From assembly GCF_000429625.1 (NCBI RefSeq), contig NZ_AUCF01000035.1, positions 1-62,029 of the forward strand: a DNA stretch of 62,029 bases. Direction: 5' to 3'. The stretch comes from Azospirillum halopraeferens DSM 3675. GTDB lineage: Bacteria > Pseudomonadota > Alphaproteobacteria > Azospirillales > Azospirillaceae. The number at the start of each line of letters is the position of its first letter. Position 1 is the stretch's first letter. The notes below the pieces were generated by a model. The model did no database searches. It had not been told where the DNA came from and was given only the letters and a program-made list of their open reading frames with translations. A program made the translations under genes and the position numbers. Of the stretch, positions 51,780 through 59,436 are shown in pieces.

Positions 51780-52826
51780 ATGGCACGCCTCGCGCCCACC
51801 CCCCTGCCCCGCCGCGCCGTGCTGGCCGCCGCCGCCGCGGCACCGCTGGCCGCCCTGGCACCACCCGGCCGCGCCGCCGGCGCCGGGTTCGACCCCGCAC
51901 GGCTCGACCGGGCGCTGGAGCGGGCGCGCGGGCTCGACCAGCTCCGCGCCCTGGTCGTCGGGCGCCACGGCCGGGTGGCGGTGGCGCGGGCCTTCCGCGG
52001 CCCGCCGCCGGAGCGGGCCGTCAACGTCAAGTCCGTGTCCAAGACGATCGTCGCCTCGCTCACCGGCGCCGCCATCGACCGCGGCCTGCTGCCCGGCGCC
52101 GGGGCCACCCTGGCCGACACCGCCCCCGGCCTGATCCCGGCGGACGCCGACCCGCGGGTGGGCCGGATCACCGTGGCCGACCTGCTGACCATGCGGGCCG
52201 GCCTGGAATCGACCTCCGGCCCCGGTTACGGCCGCTGGGTGTCCAGCTCGGACTGGGTGGCGTACGCGCTCACCCGGCCCTTCGTGGCGGAACCGGGCGA
52301 GCGGATGATCTACTCCACCGGCAGCTATCATGTGCTGGGCGCGGTGCTGGCCGGCGTCTCCGGGCGCAGTCTGGCCGATCTGGCCCGCGCGTGGCTGGGC
52401 GGACCGCTGGGCATCGCGGTCCCGGGGTGGATCCGCGACCCCCGCGGCTTCTACCTCGGGGGCAACGACATGGTGCTGTCGCCGCTGGCCCTCTTCCGTT
52501 TCGGGGAGCTGTGGCGCGCCGGCGGCCTGTGGGAGGGGGTGCCGGTGCTGAGTGCGGCCTGGATCGCCGAGTCCCTGGTGCCGCGCACGCGCTCCCCCTA
52601 TTCGGGCGACACGTACGGCTATGGCTGGTTCCTGGCCGAGGCGCACGGCCACCGGGTGGCGTACGCACGGGGATACGGCGGGCAGATGCTGTACGTGGTG
52701 CCGTCGCTGGCCCTGACGGTCGTCGTCACCTCCGACACCGGCCGTCCGGCGCGCACGGACGGCCACGTCGGCGCCCTGAACGCCCTGCTGCGCGACGCCA
52801 TCATCCCCGCGGCCGAAGCCGCCTGA
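51780..52826 (+). CDS. Beta-lactamase-fold serine hydrolase (class C/AmpH-like), exported
   Basis: 348 aa. Signal peptide with PRRAVLAAAAAAPLAAL, a twin-arginine-like start, cleavage near GRAAGA. Beta-lactamase family: SxxK in VKSVSKTIVASLTGAA, the second motif around MIYSTGSYHVLGAVLAG (Y-S-x-x pattern), and a late YGGQMLYVVPSLALTVVVTS in place of the KTG. Such proteins include esterases, D-amino-acid peptidases and penicillin-binding-like enzymes; antibiotic resistance is not implied. Directly downstream of an ABC exporter gene, only 6 bases from its stop, so both are likely made together. Confidence 0.87.
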   Translation: MARLAPTPLPRRAVLAAAAAAPLAALAPPGRAAGAGFDPARLDRALERARGLDQLRALVVGRHGRVAVARAFRGPPPERAVNVKSVSKTIVASLTGAAIDRGLLPGAGATLADTAPGLIPADADPRVGRITVADLLTMRAGLESTSGPGYGRWVSSSDWVAYALTRPFVAEPGERMIYSTGSYHVLGAVLAGVSGRSLADLARAWLGGPLGIAVPGWIRDPRGFYLGGNDMVLSPLALFRFGELWRAGGLWEGVPVLSAAWIAESLVPRTRSPYSGDTYGYGWFLAEAHGHRVAYARGYGGQMLYVVPSLALTVVVTSDTGRPARTDGHVGALNALLRDAIIPAAEAA

Positions 52827-52841
52827 GCGGAACGCGCAAAA

Positions 52842-52867
52842 GGGCGCCGGCCCTGCGGCCGGCGCCC
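52842..52867 (-). terminator. Terminator of norZ, between convergent genes
   Basis: A perfect 11-bp stem, GGGCGCCGGCC with GGCCGGCGCCC, tetraloop CTGC. On the minus strand it is followed by TTTT, so it ends the NO-reductase transcript; it may also stop the opposing operon. Confidence 0.85.
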
Positions 52868-52892
52868 CCTGACGCGTTCCGGTGTCCGGGTC

Positions 52893-55184
52893 CTATTCGG
52901 CCGGCACCGCCGGGGCGGGGACGGGCGGAGCCGCGACGGGAACCGCCGCTGCGCGCCGCATGCCGCGCACCAGGCGCCAGGCGAAAATGGCGAGGATCGC
53001 CGCACCGATGCTGAAGACGATGTCGCCGGGCACGCGCATCCACACCAGCGTCTCCATCAGCGGCGAGCGGATGATCTCCGGCGACCGGGCGTACCACAGC
53101 CCTTCGGTCACGCTGGCCCACGCCTGGTAGACGCCGGCCGGGAACAGGGACAGGAAGGCCATCATCGCCAGCCCGCCGTTGAGCAGCCAGAAGCTCTTCT
53201 TCAGCAGCCCGTCGTTCCACAGGTGCGCCGGCACCAGCCCGCGCAGGCAGAACAGCATCAGCCCGATGCCCAGCATCCCGTACACCCCGAACAGGGCGGT
53301 GTGGGCGTGGTTGGCCGTCAGATTGAGTCCCTGCACGTAGTAGAGCGACAGCGGCGGGTTGATGAGGAAGCCGAAGACGCCGGCCCCCAGCAGGTTCCAG
53401 AACGACACCGACACGAAGAACAGGATCGGCCACCGGTAGGTGGACACCCAGGGCGCCGCCCGGGTGTGGCGGTAGGTCTCGAACGCCTCGGCGCCGACCA
53501 GGGCCAGGGGCACCACCTCCAGCGCCGAGAAGACGGCGCCGATGGCGATCACCGAGACCGGCGTGCCGGAGAAGTACCAGTGGTGGGCGGTGCCCAGCAC
53601 GCCGCCGAACAGGAAGACCACGGTGCTGGCCAGCACGGCGACGTTGGCGGTCATCGGGCGCACCAGGCCCAGGCGGACGAACAGCAGGCTGATGACGGCG
53701 GTGGCGAAGACCTCGAAGAAACCTTCCACCCACAGGTGGACCACCCACCAACGCCAGTACTCGACCATGGTGATGTGCGTGTGCTTGCCCCACATGAAGC
53801 CGGCGGCGTAGAACAGGCCGATGGCGATGGTGGACAGGAACATCACCAGCAGCACGGGCTTGCTCTCGTCGCCGCGGGTCAGCGCCGGCCACAGGGCGCG
53901 GCCGACCAGCACCAGCCACAGCATCAGCCCGACGAACAGCAGGATCTGCCAGAAGCGGCCGAGGTCCACGTACTCCCAGCCCTGATGGCCGAACCACCAG
54001 TTGGTGTCCAGGTCCAGCACCTGCTGAACGCCCAGCCACTCGCCGGTCAGCGAGCCCAGCACGACGAACACCAGGGCGCCCCACAGCACGTTGACGCCCA
54101 GCGTCTGGAACCGCGGCTCATGGCCGGAGATGGCCGGCGCGATGTACAGGCCGGTGGCCAGCCACGCCGTGGCGATCCAGAAGACGGCAAGCTGCGTGTG
54201 CCAGGTGCGCGTCACCGCGTAGGGCAGGATGTCGGCCAGCGGGATGCCGTAGAAGTCCTGCCCTTCCACCGCGTAGTGGGCGGTGACGGCGCCCAGCGTG
54301 ATCTGCAGCAGGAACAGGCCGATCACCGTCCAGAAATACTTGGCGGTCGCCCGCATGGAGGGGGTCGGCTTCAGGGACCGCAGCGGGTCGGCGGTGGGCG
54401 GGACCACGTGGTCCTCGTGTCGGTTGGCGGCGTGGTACCAGACCAGGGCGCCGATGCCGGCAACGAGCAGCACGACGCTGGCGACCGACCACATGATGTT
54501 GGGGCCGGACGGCACGTTGCCGATCAGCGGCTCGTGCGGCCAGTTGGAGGTGTAGGTGACGGTGTCGCCCGGCCGTTCCGTGCCGGCGGCCCAGGCGGTC
54601 CAGAAGAAGAAGGAGGCGATGCCGGCGCGCCGCCCGGGGTCGGGCACGGCGTTGTTGGCGATGGCGTACTGCTCGCGCAGGGCGGCGAGCGCCGGATCAT
54701 TGCCCAGCAGCGCCTCGTAATGGGCGGCGACGGCGCGGATGGCGGTGGCCCGGTCGGCCGACACGGTGATGGTGTTGGTTGCCGGATCGTGGGTGTTGGT
54801 GCGCAGCTCCCGCGTCAGGCGCTCGCGCAGGGCCGCCTGTTCCTCGGTGCCCAGCGCCGCGTACGGCCGGGCGTAGCGCCGCTGCGCCCACAGGTCGAGA
54901 AGCGCCACCGCCTCGCGGTGCAGCCAGTCGGCCGACCAGTCCGGCGCCACGTAGGCGCCGTGCCCCCAGATGGAGCCGACCTGCATGCCGCCCATGGATT
55001 GCCAGGCCAGACGGCCCTGCTGGATGTCCTGAAGGGTGTAGAGGACGCCGCCGTCCTCGCTCACCACCCGGTCGGGCAGCGGCGGCGCTTCGCGGTGCAT
55101 CTGGCGGCCCATCAGCCCGAGGACGGCGAACGACGCCATCATCACGAGGCCGAGGGCCAGCCACAGTTTCCTGGTGCTGAACAC
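52893..55184 (-). CDS. norZ: Quinol-dependent nitric oxide reductase (qNOR)
   Basis: 763 aa, about 14 membrane helices, the single-subunit qNOR type. It reduces NO to N2O with electrons from quinol. The N-terminal extension (to about residue 240) stands in for NorC and begins with a membrane helix and the periplasmic GSIWGHGAYVAPDWSADWLH. Histidine ligands of heme b, heme b3 and the non-heme iron are in YAVTRTWHTQLAVFWIAT, VVHLWVEGFFEVFATA, LGTAHHWYFSG and LTANHAHTALFGVYGMLGIG; the acidic residues typical of NOR are in VEGFFEV. GTG start. An NnrR-type palindrome lies 62 bases upstream; dusA precedes on the same strand. Confidence 0.96.
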   Translation of the reverse strand: MFSTRKLWLALGLVMMASFAVLGLMGRQMHREAPPLPDRVVSEDGGVLYTLQDIQQGRLAWQSMGGMQVGSIWGHGAYVAPDWSADWLHREAVALLDLWAQRRYARPYAALGTEEQAALRERLTRELRTNTHDPATNTITVSADRATAIRAVAAHYEALLGNDPALAALREQYAIANNAVPDPGRRAGIASFFFWTAWAAGTERPGDTVTYTSNWPHEPLIGNVPSGPNIMWSVASVVLLVAGIGALVWYHAANRHEDHVVPPTADPLRSLKPTPSMRATAKYFWTVIGLFLLQITLGAVTAHYAVEGQDFYGIPLADILPYAVTRTWHTQLAVFWIATAWLATGLYIAPAISGHEPRFQTLGVNVLWGALVFVVLGSLTGEWLGVQQVLDLDTNWWFGHQGWEYVDLGRFWQILLFVGLMLWLVLVGRALWPALTRGDESKPVLLVMFLSTIAIGLFYAAGFMWGKHTHITMVEYWRWWVVHLWVEGFFEVFATAVISLLFVRLGLVRPMTANVAVLASTVVFLFGGVLGTAHHWYFSGTPVSVIAIGAVFSALEVVPLALVGAEAFETYRHTRAAPWVSTYRWPILFFVSVSFWNLLGAGVFGFLINPPLSLYYVQGLNLTANHAHTALFGVYGMLGIGLMLFCLRGLVPAHLWNDGLLKKSFWLLNGGLAMMAFLSLFPAGVYQAWASVTEGLWYARSPEIIRSPLMETLVWMRVPGDIVFSIGAAILAIFAWRLVRGMRRAAAVPVAAPPVPAPAVPAE

Positions 55185-55245
55185 GGTGGGTTTCTCCCCT
55201 GAACTTCGGTTGCCGGGGAGAAAAGCACGATTGCGGATCCCGCTT

Positions 55246-55261
55246 TTTGCGCCGGCGCAAA
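55246..55261. promoter_or_regulatory. NnrR/CRP-FNR-type site upstream of norZ
   Basis: TTTGCGCCGGCGCAAA is a perfect 16-base palindrome. Its core TTGCG-N4-CGCAA fits the NnrR-type NO-responsive half-sites (TTGCG) of denitrifying alphaproteobacteria rather than FNR (TTGAT). Confidence 0.75.
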
Positions 55262-55282
55262 CACGCGGGCGATCGGCGGCGG

Positions 55283-56269
55283 TCAGACGGCCGGCACCAC
55301 CTCCCGCGGGACCAGCGCGGCGGCCTGGCGCAGCAGGTCCGGCCCGGCCCCCGGTCGGTGGGCGTTCTCGCTGAGGTGGCGGCGCCAGGCGCGGGCACCG
55401 GGCAGGCCCTGGAACAGGCCCAGCATGTGGCGGGTGATGCAGGCCAGCGGCGTGCCGGCGGTCACCTGCGCCTCCGCGTAGGGCAGCATGGCCTCCACCA
55501 CCGCGTGGCGGTCGGGGCCGGGCGGGCCGCCGAAGAAGCGGCGGTCGGCGTCGGCCAGGATGTAAGGCGTCTCGTACGCGGCGCGGCCGATCATCACGCC
55601 GTCCACCGGCCCCAGATGCTCCGCCGCCGCGTCCAGGGTGCGGATGCCGCCGTTGATGACGATCGCCAGATGGGGGTATTCACGCTTCAGCCGGTGCACC
55701 AGGTCGTAGCGCAGCGGCGGCACGTCGCGGTTCTCCTTCGGGCTCAACCCCTTGAGCCAGGCTTTGCGGGCGTGCACGATGAAGTGTCCGACGCCGGCCG
55801 CCGACACGGTGCGCACGAAGCGCTCCAGGGTCGGCCATTCCTCCATCGCGTCGATGGCGATGCGCGACTTGACGGTGACGGGGACGGCCACGGCGTCGCG
55901 CATGGCGCCGACGCAGCGCGCCACCAGCTCCGGTTCCGCCATCAGGCAGGCGCCGAAGCGGCCGGCCTGCACCCGGTCGCTGGGGCAGCCGACGTTGAGG
56001 TTGATCTCGTCGTAGCCCCATTCCGCCGCGATGCGGGCCGCCGTCGCCAGCTCCGCCGGGTCCGACCCGCCCAGTTGCAGGGCGACCGGGTGCTCATGGG
56101 CGCCGAAGCCGAGCAATCGGTCGCGCGGCCCGTGCAGCACGGCCGCGGAGGTGACCATCTCGGTGTAGAGCAGCGTGCCCCGGCTGAGCAGACGATGGAA
56201 GGTCCGGCAGTGCCGGTCCGTCCAGTCCATCATCGGCGCAACGGCTATGCTAGGCCATTGATAATTCAC
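55283..56269 (-). CDS. dusA: tRNA-dihydrouridine(20/20a) synthase DusA
   Basis: 328 aa. FMN enzyme that reduces U20/U20a in tRNA. The N-terminal IAVAPMMDWTDRHCRTFHRL is the DusA hallmark, followed by PVALQLGGSDPAELA, YDEINLNVGCPSDRVQAGRF with the catalytic Cys in GCLM-like GACLMAEP, VKSRIAID, FIVHARKAWLKGLSPKENR, and VINGGIRTLDAA. The first codons (MNYQWPSI) lie directly at the edge of an integrase gene, so the start may have been supplied by an integrated element. Same strand as norZ but without evidence of joint function. Confidence 0.95.
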   Translation of the reverse strand: MNYQWPSIAVAPMMDWTDRHCRTFHRLLSRGTLLYTEMVTSAAVLHGPRDRLLGFGAHEHPVALQLGGSDPAELATAARIAAEWGYDEINLNVGCPSDRVQAGRFGACLMAEPELVARCVGAMRDAVAVPVTVKSRIAIDAMEEWPTLERFVRTVSAAGVGHFIVHARKAWLKGLSPKENRDVPPLRYDLVHRLKREYPHLAIVINGGIRTLDAAAEHLGPVDGVMIGRAAYETPYILADADRRFFGGPPGPDRHAVVEAMLPYAEAQVTAGTPLACITRHMLGLFQGLPGARAWRRHLSENAHRPGAGPDLLRQAAALVPREVVPAV

Positions 56270-56360
56270 GGTTTTCCTGTAGTCTCAGGCAGTTGGAGGG
56301 TGGGGAGTGCACACGGAAGCACGCTCCTTTACGACGTTTTTCGCCCTGGTTCGATGGCTG

Positions 56361-56382
56361 AGCGCACACGGAGCGCACACGA
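56361..56382 (+). repeat. Two tandem copies of an 11-base unit before the integrase start
   Basis: AGCGCACACGG (56361-56371) and AGCGCACACGA (56372-56382), immediately before ATG 56385. This could be an Arm-type integrase site or a simple duplication. Confidence 0.5.
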
Positions 56383-56384
56383 AA

Positions 56385-56750
56385 ATGGCCACCTTCACGA
56401 AGCTTCCTTCCGGGTCTTGGCGGGTCCAGATCCGACGCAAAGGGCGCTACGTGAGCGAGACCTTCCTGCGGCGCGACGATGCGCGGATCTGGGCGGTGGA
56501 TGCGGAGCGCCAGATCGACCGCGGAGAAGCTCCCACTGAATCGCGCATTGCACGCCTGAAGACGTTCGGCGAGCTGATCGATCTCCACATCGAGGATATG
56601 TGTGCGGTCGGCAAGGCACCCCTTCGCTCCAAAGCAGCGACGCTGGACATGCTGAAGAAACAGCTCGGTAAATGTAACACAGCCTCCCTCGATCGGGAGC
56701 GACTGATCAGGTTCGGACGCGATCGGGCGGCGCAAGGAGCCGGTCCTGTA
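56385..56750 (+). pseudogene. Tyrosine-type phage/island integrase, N-terminal fragment
   Basis: About 122 codons of an integrase remain: the N-terminal arm-binding part (FTKLPSGSWRVQIRRKGRYV, FLRRDDARIWAVDAERQIDR) and the start of the SAM-like core-binding domain (RLKTFGELIDLHIEDMCAVG, SLDRERLIRFGRDRAAQGAG). The catalytic domain with its R-H-R-Y residues is missing. The frame runs on into IS110-type transposase sequence. It lies 115 bases from the 5' end of dusA and is divergent from it, the position of integrases of dusA-targeted islands. ATG 56385 chosen; a start at 56307 would add an unlikely 26 residues. Confidence 0.8.
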
Positions 56751-57009
56751 AGGTTGGCATTGACTGAGGAGGAGCGCCAGGTCGGCATCAGCAAGCAGGG
56801 CGACGGTTACATCCGGCGCCTGCTGGTTGTCGGCGCGACGGCGGTCCTGCGCTTCGCCCGTCAGGACAACGCCAGCCGCAACTGGGCAACGAAGCTGTTG
56901 GAGCGCAAGCCGGGCCAAGCTGGCCGCCGTCGCCTTGGCCAACAAGACGGCGCGCATCGCCTGGGCGGTGTTGACGCGCGGGGAGAGTTACGTGGCGCCG
57001 GCGATGTAA
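56751..57009 (+). pseudogene. IS110/IS1111-family transposase, C-terminal fragment with frameshift
   Basis: The C-terminal domain of an IS110-family transposase: VGISKQGDGYIRRLLVVGAT, AVLRFARQDNASRNWATKLL, then, in the next frame, KLAAVALANKTARIAWAV and LTRGESYVAPAM to the stop at 57007-57009. A single extra G in the GGG at 56912-56914 shifts the frame: the expected codons would read KPAKLAAV. The N-terminal DEDD domain is absent. The fragment is joined to the integrase between 56751 and 56781, so it both truncated the integrase and decayed itself. Downstream non-coding sequence belongs to the same element. Confidence 0.82.
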
Positions 57010-57059
57010 CCGCTCGCCGGCTCTCCCCGCGTGGCGCGGCCATCCGATTTCGAGGATGC

Positions 57060-57144
57060 CTTGGGCTGAAAGACCCCGTAAAGCCTGCCCCTTCGGGCCA
57101 TCGCCTTCGGCGGCTTTGGGCTTGACGGCGTCTCCCATCCCAAG
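57060..57144 (+). ncRNA. Structured non-coding segment downstream of the IS110/IS1111 transposase (possible bridge/seek RNA remnant)
   Basis: CTTGGG (57060-57065) pairs with CCCAAG (57139-57144). Inside, AAAGC (57080-57084) pairs with GCTTT (57113-57117) and encloses two small hairpins, GCCC-CTTC-GGGC (57087-57098) and CGCC-TTC-GGCG (57102-57112): a multi-branched fold. A further hairpin CATCC/GGATG lies at 57041-57058. In the IS1111 group of IS110 elements the guide RNA lies after the transposase gene, which is this position. Function is inferred; the element is incomplete. Confidence 0.4.
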
Positions 57145-57617
57145 CCTTTGTTCCACCATCGGATGTAAGGAAAATTGCGGCTGAACAAAAAGGATGGGGA
57201 TCAACCGACAGGATCGACCCTGTCAGCCGACAAGTCGGTCGACGGGGGAGAGGGGCAAGGGTGGTCAGACGTGATGACGAACCGGTCAGGCCGGGGATCG
57301 ATCAAACCCATGGGGTCCAAGCGCCCTGGAGCGCGTTGAGGTGATTTGGGATTCGATCCGCGGAATTCATCAAGGCCAGCGGCCAAGGGCCGCGACAACA
57401 GGCCGGACACATGGATGCACCCGACCAGCCGTCAGAACCGATCCCCCTCTTGCACCGGAAGGGCCGTCCACACATGGTTTCTTCGACGGTTAACGCTTTT
57501 CACCGACACTTGGTGAAAGGGCCGTCCACCACATCACCTCAGACAGAGAAGCCGTTGGTTGCTGCCACCAACCTTCGACCCGCAACGAATCACACCCCAT
57601 GTCCGGAGGGAATATCT
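57145..57617. other. Non-coding stretch after the IS fragment
   Basis: About 470 bases with no credible gene. Two perfect small hairpins stand at 57207-57224 (GACAGG/CCTGTC) and 57227-57238 (CCGAC/GTCGG). The IS end probably lies before these, but I cannot fix it. The rest, to the Shine-Dalgarno at 57605, shows nothing clear. Base composition is less G/C-rich than the chromosome-like genes to the left. Confidence 0.5.
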
Positions 57618-57770
57618 ATGGCCAACGCACCTCAGCACGCCTCGCCGCGGGAGACGGTCCGCGCGGCACACAGGCATTCCCTGAAAGACTACATCGTGCC
57701 GCCCGTGGTGATTCCCATCGCGCTTTTGCTGGTCGTGGTGCTGGTCGCGCTGCTTCGGGGGCCCGTATGA
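57618..57770 (+). CDS. Small single-pass membrane protein, unknown function
   Basis: 50 aa: a charged N-terminal half (MANAPQHASPRETVRAAHRH) and one strong membrane helix, IVPPVVIPIALLLVVVLVAL, ending in LRGPV. GGAGGG lies 7 bases before the ATG at 57618, which is better evidence than for most genes this short. The N-terminus should be cytoplasmic or depends on the His/Arg residues before the helix. Nothing links it to a known family. It stands alone between the IS remnant and a histidine kinase gene. Confidence 0.6.
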   Translation: MANAPQHASPRETVRAAHRHSLKDYIVPPVVIPIALLLVVVLVALLRGPV

Positions 57771-58045
57771 GGCAGCGGCAGCCGGGAGTTCGAAGCTGCT
57801 CCCCGCCGGTGATCGATCCGAATGGCACACCCATCGGCCGTCCCGCCCCGGAATGCCGGACGGCGAACGGTGTTATGGTCCGCATGCGGGTCAACGGAAC
57901 AACTCCCTTTCGCCGTGTCCGGCCGGGGCACCCAATCGGCCGTTGACGTCGGCGGGGTATCCCGGAACGAGGGGCCGGGAAGGCCGGTTCGCGAGACGAA
58001 GCTTCGGAAATGCAGGAATGGCCTCCAACACGTCGGAATACGTCC

Positions 58046-59224
58046 ATGACCACTGAGATCGAAGCGAATCGGGGCGAACTCAGGGATCAGCGGGCGGTGT
58101 TGGCGGACTTCGGCCGCTTGGCCCTCGAGGCCAACAGTCTCCAGGACATACTTCAGGAAGCCTGCCGCCTGGTCAGCCGCGGCCTCGACGCCGATCTCGT
58201 CAAGGTCATGGAACTGCATTCCGATGACGGCACCTTGTTGATACGCGCCGGTGTGGGCTGGAAGGAGGGCATCGTCGGCCATCTCACGATTCCGGTGGAG
58301 CCCGGCTCCTCGGAAACCCGGGCAATCGACACCGGCGAGCCCTTCGTCTGCCTGGACGTTGAGGGCGAGCACCAATTCACGATCCCGGATTTCATCCGGG
58401 AACATGGTGTCCGGTCCCTCGTCAATGTTCCGATCCTCGGATCGGGGAGGAAGCCGCCCTATGGCATCCTCCAGGTGGACAGCCGCAGATTGCGGGCCTT
58501 CAGCCGAAGCGACATCGATTTCCTCCGAGGTTATGCGAACCTGCTTGCCTCCTCGGTCGAGCGACTGAACCTGCTCCCCGAACTCCAGGCGGCCGTCGAG
58601 GAAAAGAACCGGCTTTTCCGGGAACTGCAACACCGGATGAAAAACAACCTTCAGGTGATCACCGGCCTCATAGCGATCCAGTCGGCGAACGCCAGGACGC
58701 TGGATGCCCGTCGGGAACTTCACTCCATCGGGAACCGGATCGAAGCGATGCGCCTTGTCCAGGACAAACTCCATTCCGCGGGAGAGGTCGACCGGATCGA
58801 TCTCGGCATCTACCTCGGCGAGCTGAGCGCGAGCCTTCTCCGGTTCCAGGGCAACCGCGACAGGTCGATCCGGCTGCGGACGGAGGTCGAGAGCGTCATC
58901 ATGGTGCCCGGCAGCCTCGCCATGCCGCTGGGGCTGATCGTCAACGAATTCGTCACCAACAGCCTGAAATACGCCTTCGGGAACGGGAACGGCATCATCG
59001 GCGTGAAGCTCGAGCAGGAAGGGCAGCACGCGGCCCGCCTCAGTCTGTGGGACAACGGCAAGGGGCTCCCGAAGGAAAGACATGGAACGGGGGCCGGCAT
59101 GATGCTGATCGAGGGACTCGCCGGGCAGATCGAAGCGAACGCCGTATGGAACGGCGACGGCGGAACCCGGCTCACGATCGAGTTCAAGCTCCGGTCCGGT
59201 GGCAACAGCGCCGTTGCGGGATAA
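58046..59224 (+). CDS. Soluble GAF-domain histidine kinase (HisKA_2/HWE-like)
   Basis: 392 aa from ATG 58046 (an in-frame ATG at 58010 is possible). A GAF domain (about 20-180; FGRLALEANSLQDILQEACR, VRSLVNVPILGSGRKPPYGI), the dimerisation helix with FRELQHRMKNNLQVITGLIA (phospho-His near residue 195), and a HATPase with LGLIVNEFVTNSLKYAFGNG, LWDNGKGLPKE and GAGMMLIEGLAGQIEA. The HisKA_2 H-box HRMKNN and the N-box type are those of general stress-type alphaproteobacterial kinases. No partner receiver gene nearby. No membrane segment, so it senses an internal signal. Confidence 0.9.
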   Translation: MTTEIEANRGELRDQRAVLADFGRLALEANSLQDILQEACRLVSRGLDADLVKVMELHSDDGTLLIRAGVGWKEGIVGHLTIPVEPGSSETRAIDTGEPFVCLDVEGEHQFTIPDFIREHGVRSLVNVPILGSGRKPPYGILQVDSRRLRAFSRSDIDFLRGYANLLASSVERLNLLPELQAAVEEKNRLFRELQHRMKNNLQVITGLIAIQSANARTLDARRELHSIGNRIEAMRLVQDKLHSAGEVDRIDLGIYLGELSASLLRFQGNRDRSIRLRTEVESVIMVPGSLAMPLGLIVNEFVTNSLKYAFGNGNGIIGVKLEQEGQHAARLSLWDNGKGLPKERHGTGAGMMLIEGLAGQIEANAVWNGDGGTRLTIEFKLRSGGNSAVAG

Positions 59225-59241
59225 TGCCGTTGCGGGATAAT
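59210..59241 (+). repeat. Perfect 16-base tandem duplication across the kinase stop codon
   Basis: GCCGTTGCGGGATAAT occurs twice without a gap (59210-59225, 59226-59241). The kinase TAA stop lies in the first copy, so the protein is unaffected. Confidence 0.9.
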
Positions 59242-59436
59242 GGTGCCGCTGCCCGTCTGAAGCGGCGATGTGACGCCCGCCGGCGGCGCGTCGTACACGC
59301 CGGGAAGGGCGGTTCATCTGATGAACACCGTTGCCTGCGACAACGCGATCCGGCGTGCGTTCGTCGCCGCCGCGGCAGAGGATGCGGTTTCGCGGCGGTG
59401 GTCCTCACTCCGCCCCACCGGGATACGCGCTGTCGC

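Noticed and set aside
51780..52826. Beta-lactam resistance gene
   Set aside because: The fold is shared by many esterases and peptidases; the third motif is not KTG and no resistance context exists.
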